6,284 bases of DNA from positions 1 to 6,284 of the forward strand of contig CACZTA010000210.1 of the NCBI GenBank assembly GCA_902783935.1, written 5' to 3'. This document shows positions 1-6,284 of the stretch, in pieces. The notes beneath the pieces were generated by a model. That model was given only the letters and a program-made list of their open reading frames with translations. It was not told where the DNA came from and ran no database searches. Made by a program: the position numbers and the translations under genes. The stretch comes from an uncultured Lachnospiraceae bacterium (GTDB lineage: Bacteria; Bacillota; Clostridia; Lachnospirales; Lachnospiraceae). Position 1 is the first letter of the stretch, and each line of letters opens with the position of its first letter.

Positions 1-1196
1 AGATTGTAGCCGCCGCAGGGACCGTCGGCATCCAGAATCTCACCGGCCAGAAAGAGCCCGGGAGCTTTCAGCGACTCCAGCGTCACCGGCCTGACTTCGG
101 TGAGAGGCACGCCGCCCGCACAGACCTGGGCGCTGTCAAAAGACCTCGTCCCGCACACGCGGATCCGCACGCATTTCAGGAGATGCGCCAGTTCCGCTGC
201 CGGCACATCCGTCCGGCGCCCGTATCCTGCCCGTTCGGCGAGAAATGCCGCCGCGCGCCCGTTCGTATAGCCCTCAAGAAGCGCCTGCGCGCTGATTCGA
301 CCCCCGAAGTGCCGGACCGTCCTCCCGAGCGCTTCCGCTACATCCGCCTCCGCGAGATCCGGTACCAGGTCCGCCTCGATCACCGCTTCTCCGCGTTCCG
401 TCGGAAAGCTCCTGCTCAGCTGGAAAACCACAATTCCGGAGAGCCCGTAGGACGTCCACTGGATCTCCCCCGTATCCTCTGCAAGAATTACTCTTCCACC
501 GGCACCCCCACACAGCTTCACGCGCGCTGCCGTCCGCGCCCCGTCGGCTTTCTTAAGGAAAGGCAGCTCCTCCTTTGCGGCGAGCAGCCCGGTCAGCGCC
601 GGCCTCACGGGCTTTATGGTATGCCCCGCCTGCTGCGCGAGACTGAATCCGCTCCCGTCGCTCCCGGTTTCCGGGTGCGCCTTCGCCCCGGCACAAAGGA
701 TGATCCGGCTCCCCTGATAATCCCAGCTGCCGGTGCGCGCCTTCCAGACGCGGTTCTTCCGGTCATAAAAAATGCTGTCCACCTTTGCGTCGAGCTTCAG
801 CTTCACCCCGAGCCTCGTCATTTCCGCGAGGAGGACGGACAGGACGCTCTGTGCCTGGCCGGATCTCGGATACACATAGCCTCCGCGGTCCGTAGAGTGG
901 AGGCCGGCTTTTTCGAAGAAGGCGAGCGTCTCTTCCGCGCCGAACTGGCGGATGACGGAAGCGATGACCTCCTGTGCGTCCCCGCCCGAATCCGAGTGGT
1001 AGGCCGATATAAGCCCGGTGTCCAGATTCGTCAGGTTGCAGCGCCCGTTCCCGGTCAGAAGGAGCTTTCTCCCCGGCTTCTTCATGCTCTCCAGCACAGT
1101 CACGGCTGCTCCTTCTTCCGCCGCAGCGGCCGCCGCCATCAGGCCGGCGGCACCGGCCCCGATCACCAGTACTGTCTTCTTTTCCTCTGTTCTCAT
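1..1196 (-). CDS. HI0933/BaiN-type NAD(P)/FAD-dependent flavoprotein, partial at the C-terminus
   Basis: A soluble flavoprotein of the HI0933 family (TIGR00275, also annotated as aminoacetone oxidase family; it includes BaiN of Clostridium scindens). Visible in the translation are the N-terminal dinucleotide-binding loop GAGAAG at residues 13-18, the family hallmark GRKLLLTGNGRCNLTN at about 42-57, an ILCAGA strand near 166-171 and, at the very end, GEILDADGPCGGYNL, which binds FAD in this family. The frame holds 398 codons and runs off the left edge; family members are about 400-420 residues, so only some 10-25 residues are missing. The ATG at 1196 is chosen because GAGGAG lies 8 nt upstream and the Rossmann strand begins within ten residues. 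It overlaps the stop of the upstream ABC gene as ATGA, so it is probably translated by re-initiation. The family's substrates are poorly known; aminoacetone oxidation and bile-acid reduction are reported for individual members and should not be assumed here. Confidence 0.93.
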   Translation of the reverse strand, partial: MRTEEKKTVLVIGAGAAGLMAAAAAAEEGAAVTVLESMKKPGRKLLLTGNGRCNLTNLDTGLISAYHSDSGGDAQEVIASVIRQFGAEETLAFFEKAGLHSTDRGGYVYPRSGQAQSVLSVLLAEMTRLGVKLKLDAKVDSIFYDRKNRVWKARTGSWDYQGSRIILCAGAKAHPETGSDGSGFSLAQQAGHTIKPVRPALTGLLAAKEELPFLKKADGARTAARVKLCGGAGGRVILAEDTGEIQWTSYGLSGIVVFQLSRSFPTERGEAVIEADLVPDLAEADVAEALGRTVRHFGGRISAQALLEGYTNGRAAAFLAERAGYGRRTDVPAAELAHLLKCVRIRVCGTRSFDSAQVCAGGVPLTEVRPVTLESLKAPGLFLAGEILDADGPCGGYN

Positions 1197-2986
1197 TCGG
1201 TCTGCTCCTCGTGCTGCCGCCTGTACATCGAGTAATAATATCCTTTCATATTCATGAGCTCCCTGTGCGTGCCGCGCTCGACGATCCTGCCGTCCCGCAC
1301 CGCGAGGATCAGGTCCGCGCCGGTAATCGTCGACAGCCGGTGCGCCACCACAAAGGACGTCCGCCCCTCCGTCACCACGGCAACCGCTTTCTGCACGGCT
1401 TTCTCCGTCAGTGTATCCACGGAAGCTGTCGCCTCATCGAGAATCAGGAGCTTCGGATCCGCGAGCAGTGCGCGGGCAAACGAGAGCAGCTGCTTTTCTC
1501 CCGATGAGAGCTGGCTTCCGCCTTCGCCCACCTCTGCGTCCAGGCCTCCGAGCCGCTCCGCGATCCCGTCCGCCGCCACCATCCGCAGCGCCCGGTTAAT
1601 CTCCTCATCCGTCGCGTCGGGCTTGCCGTAGCGGAGGTTCTCCCTCACGGATCCCGAAAACAGGTAAGGGGACTGCAGGACATAGCCGATGTTGTTGTGC
1701 AGCCAGAGCTGGGAGCGCTCCCGCGCATCCCGTCCGTCAATCAGGAGCTGGCCCTCCGTCGGCTCGAAAAACCGGCAGACGAGATTGACAAGCGTCGATT
1801 TTCCCGCGCCCGTTTCGCCCGCCAGCGCGATATTCATGCCGTGCGGAACAGTCAGGTTAAAGTGCTCAAGCACATTTTCCCCGCCGTCCGGATACCGGAA
1901 AGTCACGTCCCGGAACTCAATGTCCCCCCTGAAAGGCTCCCAGTTCTCATACTTCGGATTGAAGGAATCCCCGTATTTCTCCGTGACCTCTTCGGGGTCC
2001 GATACATCTGCCGGCTCGGCGAGCAGCGCAAGGAAACGCTCGATATTCACCCGGATCGCAATGAATCCCGAAATATTCTGGATGACGGCCTGCAGGGGCT
2101 CCACCATTCCCACGGCATAGGACATGAACACGGAGAGCGTCCCGATCTTCATAAGTCCTTCTCTCGTAAATGCGCCCCCCTGCCAGAGCACAACCGCAAG
2201 CATCAGCGCCGACATAAGCGTGACCGTCGAAAGAAGCGCCCCGGACACGCGCACCGCCCGCACCGACGCGCGGCGGAATGCCTCCGCATCCTCCCCGAAT
2301 CCATTCAGCATCCGGTCTTCGATCCCAAGGATCTTAATCGTCCTGGCACCCGTGACGCCTTCATTGAAGTCCCCGGTAATCACCCCGTTCAGTTCCCGGA
2401 TCCTGTGGTTCAGGGCCGCAAGCTTTTTCTGGAACAGGGCGATCAGGCCGCCTGCAGCTGCCAGCAGGAGGAGGACCCATGCCGCCAGGCGCAGGTCCGT
2501 CAGCATCATGATCACAACGGCAAAAACAATGTAGGCGCCGTTCCACACGCAGTCGATCATCCTCCAGGAGACCGCCTCGCCGATTTTTCCCGTATCGCTG
2601 ATGACCCTCGAATGAATGTAGCCGACGCTGTTCCGGTTAAAATAGGACAATGAGAGCGTCTGCAGATGCCGGAACGCCGCATTCCGCAGGTCCCTGTCCA
2701 TATCCATTTCCACGATGCCCGCATCGACGGTGCTGCGCAGGTTGATCAGGCACTGAAACACCAGCACGGCGATGTAGAGCGCGATAAAAACGGGCAGCCC
2801 GCGGAGCGTGGCCTCCGCCGCAAAATGGTCCAGCGCATACCGGTTGAACAGCGGGTAGACCGCATCGATCAGGCTGCTGATCCCTCCGAGCAGCAGCATG
2901 AAAATGATCTTCCGCCTGTACGGCATGAGATACGGCGCCAGCTTCGGGATCCCGAACAGGGGGAGATGGTCAGACTTTTTCCTCAT
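1193..2986 (-). CDS. ABC exporter half-transporter, consensus-ATPase subunit (MdlB/BmrD-like) of a heterodimer
   Basis: A 597-residue fused membrane-plus-ATPase exporter subunit in the cytoplasmic membrane. Residues about 26-303 form the six-helix exporter domain (helices near 26-48, 63-84, 143-163, 166-186, 248-268 and 280-303). The nucleotide-binding domain starts near 355. It has Walker A GETGAGKST at 390-398 (Lys396), Q-loop Gln438, a non-standard signature LSSGE at 493-497 instead of LSGGQ, Walker B LLILDE with catalytic Glu518, D-loop SVD at 522-524 and switch His549. An intact Glu with a deviating signature is the pattern of the consensus-site partner in heterodimeric exporters. The ATG at 2986 has an excellent ribosome binding site and overlaps the upstream ABC gene by 17 bp. 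Length is normal and no frameshift is seen. Relatives export drugs, lipids or peptides; the substrate here is unknown. MdlB and BmrD are comparisons by motif, not orthology claims. Confidence 0.96.
   Translation of the reverse strand: MRKKSDHLPLFGIPKLAPYLMPYRRKIIFMLLLGGISSLIDAVYPLFNRYALDHFAAEATLRGLPVFIALYIAVLVFQCLINLRSTVDAGIVEMDMDRDLRNAAFRHLQTLSLSYFNRNSVGYIHSRVISDTGKIGEAVSWRMIDCVWNGAYIVFAVVIMMLTDLRLAAWVLLLLAAAGGLIALFQKKLAALNHRIRELNGVITGDFNEGVTGARTIKILGIEDRMLNGFGEDAEAFRRASVRAVRVSGALLSTVTLMSALMLAVVLWQGGAFTREGLMKIGTLSVFMSYAVGMVEPLQAVIQNISGFIAIRVNIERFLALLAEPADVSDPEEVTEKYGDSFNPKYENWEPFRGDIEFRDVTFRYPDGGENVLEHFNLTVPHGMNIALAGETGAGKSTLVNLVCRFFEPTEGQLLIDGRDARERSQLWLHNNIGYVLQSPYLFSGSVRENLRYGKPDATDEEINRALRMVAADGIAERLGGLDAEVGEGGSQLSSGEKQLLSFARALLADPKLLILDEATASVDTLTEKAVQKAVAVVTEGRTSFVVAHRLSTITGADLILAVRDGRIVERGTHRELMNMKGYYYSMYRRQHEEQTE
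1205..1210 (-). promoter_or_regulatory. Ribosome binding site of the HI0933-type flavoprotein gene
   Basis: The minus strand reads GAGGAG with 8 nt before the ATG at 1196. It lies inside the last codons of the upstream ABC gene and fixes the start of the flavoprotein at the ATGA overlap. Confidence 0.75.
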
Positions 2987-4937
2987 GACCGCCCTCCTTT
3001 CCGGCCGGGTCCGGCCGCTGTCCCGCTTTCCCCTTCAGGGAGGAACCGGCTGTAGGGCCCGCCTCCTCCGCGCCTTCATCCCCGCCCCCGGACTGCAGGT
3101 CGCAGATCCGGCGGTAAATGCCTCCCTTCCGGTAAAGCTCCTCATGCGTGCCCTCTTCCGCCACGCGTCCGCGGTCGAGGACGAAAATCCGGTCCGCATG
3201 CATCAGGGTCATGACCCTGTGTGCAATAATGATCACCGTCGCTTCCCCGGACGCGGCCCGCAGTGCGCGCCGGATCCGGTCATCCGTCTCCGCATCCACA
3301 GCTGAGAGGGAGTCGTCAAAAATCATGACCGGCGTCTTCCGGACAAGCATCTGCGCGATCGCCGTCCGCTGCTTCTGGCCGCCGGAGAGCGTCACGCCCC
3401 GTTCGCCGACTTTTGTGGCGAAGCCTTCGGGGAAGCGCCTGACGGTATTCAGGAGGTCCGCTTTCATCGTCACATCCTGCAGCTCGTCCTCATCCACGTC
3501 CTCCGGCGAGGCAATCCCGATATTATCCGCAATCGTCCCCGAAAACAGGTACGGCTCCTGCAGGACCATCCCGATCTGTGAGCGAAGATACGGTGTGCTC
3601 ACATCCGCGAGGTCCGTATCGCCGATCAGGATCTGTCCCTGCCCCGGCGCCAGCGGATAGAGCTTTTCGAGCAGGTACATCAGCGTTGATTTTCCGGAAC
3701 CCGTGCCGCCGAGAATGCCCACTGTCGCATGCGCAGGAATCGTCAGCGATACATCCATCAGCGCCTCCCCCGAAGCATCTTCGTAGCTGAAGCTCACATG
3801 CCGGAAGGTAATGTCCCGGTCCATCGGAGGTTCCAGAGCATTCTCCGGGTCCCGCTCTGTCCCCTCCGCCATGATATAGCGCAGGCGTTCGAGGGAAATC
3901 CCCGCCTTGCTCATCTCCGAGATCACGCGTCCGAGCCTTCTCACCGGCCATGTCAGCATGGAATTATAGGAGACGAACGCGATAAACTCCCCGGGTGTGA
4001 TCTCCCTGCGGACACAGAAAACGGATCCCGTCACCATCACCAGCAGGTACTGGAGACCCGTCAGCAGGTCGCCCGTCATCCAGTTCAGGCTCAGGATCTT
4101 AATCAGGCGGATCCATAAGCCCGTGTAGTATTCATTCTGTTTTTCAAACCGCTCCCGCTCATACCGCTCGCGCCCGAATGCCCTGACGACGCGGACCCCC
4201 GTCAGGTTTTCCTGCGCAATGGCGGACAGCGTGCTCTCTTCCTCATCCGCTTTGAGAAAGGCGCTTCCCGTCTTTGAGTAAAAAAAGACCGAATAACCAA
4301 CCAGGACCGGGATGAAGACCGAGGCCGCAGCCGTCATCTTCAGGCTGATCTGTGCCATAAACCAGACCGCGAGGACTATAAGGACCGCCACTCTCACGAG
4401 GCTCGTCAGCTGTTCCGACACAAACTCCCGGATCGTCTCCACATCCGACGTACAGCGCTGGAGAATGTCGCCGGTGCTGTTGCTTCCGTGCCAGGCATAC
4501 GGCAGGTGCACTATGTGATCGTAGAGGCTCACCCGCATCCGCTTCACCATCCGCTCGGCGCCCGCTTCATTGAAATAGCGGAACAGATACCGGCAGACTG
4601 CGCCGGCGGCCGCCGTTGCGGCCACAAGCAGGGCGATCAGATACGGCTGTCTCCGGAAAATGCCGGCGCCTCCCGCCCGCTCCAGCAGCCCGAGGAAATA
4701 CGGGGACAGCCGGGGTTCCAGATCTCCGATCACACTGTCCACTGTAAACGTCATGATCCGCGGCAGCAGCATATCCGCAAACGACACGGCAGAAGCGGCA
4801 ATCATGGCGGACACAAAAAGACAGACGCTGCCCTGCAGGAAAAACTGCAGCAGCGACAGGCGGTTCTCAAATGATTTCTCTGTCTTTTCCCGATTCCTCA
4901 TATTGACCAGTATACCGCATCGAATACGGCTTCGCAC
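2970..4937 (-). CDS. ABC exporter half-transporter, degenerate-site subunit (MdlA/BmrC-like) of a heterodimer
   Basis: A 655-residue membrane-plus-ATPase exporter subunit, first gene of the leftward operon. Six helices are visible near residues 36-58, 97-120, 178-200, 203-222, 285-306 and 314-335. The ATPase domain has Walker A GGTGSGKST at 410-418 (Lys416), Q-loop Gln460, canonical signature LSGGQ at 517-521, Walker B VMIFDD with Asp542 where the catalytic Glu is expected, D-loop SAVD at 545-548 and switch His573. Asp in place of Glu is the known mark of the degenerate-site subunit in heterodimeric exporters. The last ~40 residues form a Gly/Glu/Lys-rich hydrophilic tail past the usual end of the ATPase domain. 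The GTG at 4937 is preferred because AAGGA lies 5 nt upstream; the in-frame ATG at 4901 (Met13, giving 643 residues) has no ribosome binding site but cannot be excluded. Its substrate is unknown. Confidence 0.95.
   Translation of the reverse strand: MRSRIRCGILVNMRNREKTEKSFENRLSLLQFFLQGSVCLFVSAMIAASAVSFADMLLPRIMTFTVDSVIGDLEPRLSPYFLGLLERAGGAGIFRRQPYLIALLVAATAAAGAVCRYLFRYFNEAGAERMVKRMRVSLYDHIVHLPYAWHGSNSTGDILQRCTSDVETIREFVSEQLTSLVRVAVLIVLAVWFMAQISLKMTAAASVFIPVLVGYSVFFYSKTGSAFLKADEEESTLSAIAQENLTGVRVVRAFGRERYERERFEKQNEYYTGLWIRLIKILSLNWMTGDLLTGLQYLLVMVTGSVFCVRREITPGEFIAFVSYNSMLTWPVRRLGRVISEMSKAGISLERLRYIMAEGTERDPENALEPPMDRDITFRHVSFSYEDASGEALMDVSLTIPAHATVGILGGTGSGKSTLMYLLEKLYPLAPGQGQILIGDTDLADVSTPYLRSQIGMVLQEPYLFSGTIADNIGIASPEDVDEDELQDVTMKADLLNTVRRFPEGFATKVGERGVTLSGGQKQRTAIAQMLVRKTPVMIFDDSLSAVDAETDDRIRRALRAASGEATVIIIAHRVMTLMHADRIFVLDRGRVAEEGTHEELYRKGGIYRRICDLQSGGGDEGAEEAGPTAGSSLKGKAGQRPDPAGKEGGHEEKV
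2993..3000 (-). promoter_or_regulatory. Strong ribosome binding site of the second ABC gene
   Basis: The minus strand reads AAAGGAGG followed by 6 nt and the ATG at 2986. This is close to a perfect anti-16S match, placed inside the last codons of the upstream ABC gene. It supports this start and independent initiation in addition to coupling. Confidence 0.85.
3002..3017 (-). other. GC-only hairpin abutting the ribosome binding site of the second ABC gene
   Basis: The transcript strand reads CGGCCG-GACC-CGGCCG, a perfect 6-bp all-G/C stem with a 4-nt loop; at DNA level the arms extend to 7 bp. One base separates it from AAAGGAGG. It lies in the hydrophilic tail codons of the first ABC gene and is not followed by a U-run, so it is not an intrinsic terminator. 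The inverted repeat is seen directly; any effect on translation or RNA stability is inference, and in GC-rich coding sequence it may be chance. Confidence 0.45.
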
Positions 4938-4940
4938 TTA

Positions 4941-4969
4941 TTTCCTTTTTACCTGCCATCTGCTATACT
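4941..4969 (+). promoter_or_regulatory. Probable sigma-A promoter (extended -10) of the COG2509 gene
   Basis: TGCTATACT at 4961-4969 is an extended -10 element (TGn plus TATACT, 5 of 6 to consensus). A weak -35 candidate, TTTCCT at 4941-4946, sits 17 bp upstream. Transcription would begin near 4976, giving a leader of about 60 nt before the ATG at 5037. The -35 is poor, so the call rests on the extended -10 and its position. Confidence 0.5.
4943..4947 (-). promoter_or_regulatory. Ribosome binding site supporting the GTG start of the first ABC gene
   Basis: The minus strand reads AAGGA with 5 nt before GTG at 4937. The alternative ATG at 4901 is preceded by GTATACTGGTCAAT, with no purine-rich motif, so this site decides for the longer form. 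It overlaps the proposed -35 region of the divergent rightward promoter. Confidence 0.55.
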
Positions 4970-5023
4970 GAGAAGACTGCAGACCGCGCGCATGGCTGGG
5001 AACTGCCACATGCACAGAGAATG

Positions 5024-5029
5024 AAGGAG
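5024..5029 (+). promoter_or_regulatory. Ribosome binding site of the COG2509 gene
   Basis: AAGGAG with 7 nt to the ATG at 5037, which fixes the start codon. The FAD-binding motif begins within the first ten residues, which agrees with this start. Confidence 0.85.
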
Positions 5030-5036
5030 CACTATT

Positions 5037-6284
5037 ATGAAATATGATGTCATTATTATCGGAGCCGGCCCCGGCGGCATTTACTCCGCCTATGAACTGG
5101 TGAAGGGGAATCCATCCCTCAAAATCGCCGTTTTCGAGACCGGGCATACACTGGAAGAAAGAAAATGTCCCATCGACGGAGACAAGATCAAAACCTGTAT
5201 CAAATGCAAAACGTGTGCCATCATGAACGGGTTCGGAGGTGCGGGTGCATTTTCCGACGGCAAATACAACATTACGAACGACTTCGGCGGGACTCTCTAC
5301 GAATACATCGGCCGGGATCAAGCCGTCTCGCTCATGAAATACGTGGACGAAATCAACTGCAGTTTCGGCGGGGCCGGTACGAAGATGTACTCAACGGCCG
5401 GTACTGCTTTCACGAAAAAATGCATCCAGAACAAGCTGATTCTGCTCAATGCGTCCGTCCGCCATCTGGGGACCGATATCAATTATGTAGTTCTCAGGAA
5501 CCTGTATGAGCGCCTCAGTGCACAGGTTGATTTCTTCTTCGATACGCCTGTCTCGTCCATCTCCGTGACAGATGGCGGATATACCGTTACAACCGCGAAG
5601 GGGTCCTTTGAGAGCCGTTACTGCATCGTGTCCGTCGGCCGGAGCGGCAGCAAATGGATGCAGACCGTGTGCCGCGACCTGAAAATCGCCACAAAATCCA
5701 ACCGGGTGGATATCGGCGTGCGCGTCGAGCTCCCGTCCGTCATCTTTGACGACATCACGGACGAACTCTACGAGAGCAAGATCGTGTACAGGACCGAAAA
5801 ATTCGAGGACCGCGTCCGCACCTTCTGCATGAACCCCCACGGCATCGTCGTCAATGAAAACACAAACGGCATCATCACCGTCAACGGCCACAGTTTTGAG
5901 GACGACAGCAGGAAGACGGAGAATACAAACTTCGCCCTGCTCGTGGCGAAGCATTTCTCCGAGCCGTTCAAAGACAGCAATGAATACGGCGAGAGCATCG
6001 CCCGCCTGAGCAACATGCTGGGCGGCGGCGTCATCGTCCAGCGCTTCGGCGACCTGGCGCGCGGGCGGAGAAGCACCGTGAGCCGCATCAGCGAGGGAAC
6101 CGTCAAGCCCACGCTTATGGCAACCCCCGGAGACCTGAGCCTCGTCCTGCCGAAGAGGATCCTGGACGGCATCATCGAGATGATCTATGCCCTCGACCGG
6201 ATTGCTCCCGGCACGGCCAACGACGACACGCTGCTCTACGGCGTCGAGGTGAAATTCTACAACATGGAAGTGGCGCTCTCGGAG
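5037..6284 (+). CDS. COG2509-type uncharacterised FAD-dependent dehydrogenase, partial at the C-terminus
   Basis: A predicted cytoplasmic flavoprotein, first 416 codons, open at the right edge. The N-terminus has the Rossmann FAD motif GAGPGG at residues 9-14 after a hydrophobic strand, with the ribose-binding acidic residue likely Glu34 in AVFETG. Next come Cys44 and a CxxCxxC cluster (Cys54, Cys57, Cys60), then the family hallmark GFGGAGAFSDGK at 65-76. An IVSVGRSG strand near 209-216 marks the second dinucleotide-fold segment. The last visible block, LLYGVEVKFYNMEVALSE, normally precedes the closing FAD-binding segment (a GDGAG-type motif), so roughly 50-70 residues are probably missing. 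It has its own promoter and ribosome binding site and diverges from the ABC operon. No signal peptide or membrane segment is seen. The biochemical role of COG2509 proteins is not established; whether the cysteines bind metal or are redox-active is unknown. Confidence 0.92.
   Translation, partial: MKYDVIIIGAGPGGIYSAYELVKGNPSLKIAVFETGHTLEERKCPIDGDKIKTCIKCKTCAIMNGFGGAGAFSDGKYNITNDFGGTLYEYIGRDQAVSLMKYVDEINCSFGGAGTKMYSTAGTAFTKKCIQNKLILLNASVRHLGTDINYVVLRNLYERLSAQVDFFFDTPVSSISVTDGGYTVTTAKGSFESRYCIVSVGRSGSKWMQTVCRDLKIATKSNRVDIGVRVELPSVIFDDITDELYESKIVYRTEKFEDRVRTFCMNPHGIVVNENTNGIITVNGHSFEDDSRKTENTNFALLVAKHFSEPFKDSNEYGESIARLSNMLGGGVIVQRFGDLARGRRSTVSRISEGTVKPTLMATPGDLSLVLPKRILDGIIEMIYALDRIAPGTANDDTLLYGVEVKFYNMEVALSE

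Noticed and set aside
183..1235. 350-codon open frame on the plus strand opposite the HI0933-type gene
   Set aside because: It is fully antisense to a gene with clear family motifs, has Arg/Pro-rich composition without domains, and has no supporting ribosome binding site; it is typical of GC-rich coding shadows.
1697..2653. 318-codon open frame on the plus strand opposite the second ABC gene
   Set aside because: Its translation is rich in Arg, His and Pro and matches no family I recognise, and it mirrors the codon structure of the ABC gene. Treated as a shadow, as are the shorter plus-strand frames over both ABC genes.
4911..4916. TATACT on the minus strand before ATG 4901 as a -10 box for a leaderless ABC transcript
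   Set aside because: No -35 match is found at 17-18 bp, it lacks the extended -10 TG, and the GTG start upstream with a ribosome binding site explains the gene better.
4903..4931. TTGACC at 4903-4908 as a -35 box for the rightward gene
   Set aside because: The hexamer is good, but no acceptable -10 box occurs 16-18 bp downstream, and it lies inside the first ABC gene's coding start. The extended -10 at 4961-4969 is better placed.
4938..5321. 127-codon minus-strand frame just upstream of the first ABC gene
   Set aside because: It could look like a leading operon gene, but most of it is antisense to the COG2509 N-terminus, its start has no good ribosome binding site, and it has no recognisable motif.
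5391..5954. 187-codon minus-strand frame inside the COG2509 gene
   Set aside because: It is antisense to a strongly supported flavoprotein gene; the hydrophobic Val/Asp-rich translation is the reverse image of that gene's codons.

Overview
The window looks like chromosomal DNA from a GC-rich Firmicute, probably a Clostridia/Lachnospiraceae-type bacterium. The evidence is purine-rich AGGAGG-type ribosome binding sites before the starts, overlapping genes, and protein families common in that group. The taxon is inferred from style only; there is no rRNA or other marker gene here.

Layout: three genes run leftward on the minus strand as one compact operon. They are (1) an ABC exporter half-transporter with a degenerate ATPase site (4937 to 2970, GTG start), (2) its partner half-transporter with the consensus catalytic glutamate (2986 to 1193, overlapping the first by 17 bp), and (3) a HI0933/BaiN-type flavoprotein (from 1196, cut by the left edge), joined to the second by an ATGA stop-start overlap. 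A 99-bp divergent intergenic region (4938-5036) separates them from a rightward gene starting at 5037. That gene encodes a COG2509-type FAD-dependent dehydrogenase and is cut by the right edge. The intergenic region holds a good ribosome binding site and a probable extended -10 promoter for the rightward gene; no convincing promoter for the leftward operon was found.

Working together: the two ABC proteins almost certainly form one heterodimeric exporter. One subunit lacks the catalytic Glu and the partner has the altered signature motif, so both defects fall in the same composite nucleotide site. The substrate cannot be read from the sequence. The flavoprotein is positioned to be translationally coupled to the exporter, which suggests co-expression but does not prove a shared pathway. 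The second flavoprotein lies across a divergent promoter region.

No mobile elements, CRISPR arrays, tRNA/rRNA genes, integration sites or terminators were seen. The long antisense frames opposite the ABC and flavoprotein genes are GC-rich coding shadows. Nothing here is clearly a new system. The points most worth a second look are the exporter-flavoprotein coupling, the GC hairpin just before the second ABC gene's ribosome binding site, and the cysteine cluster in the COG2509 protein.
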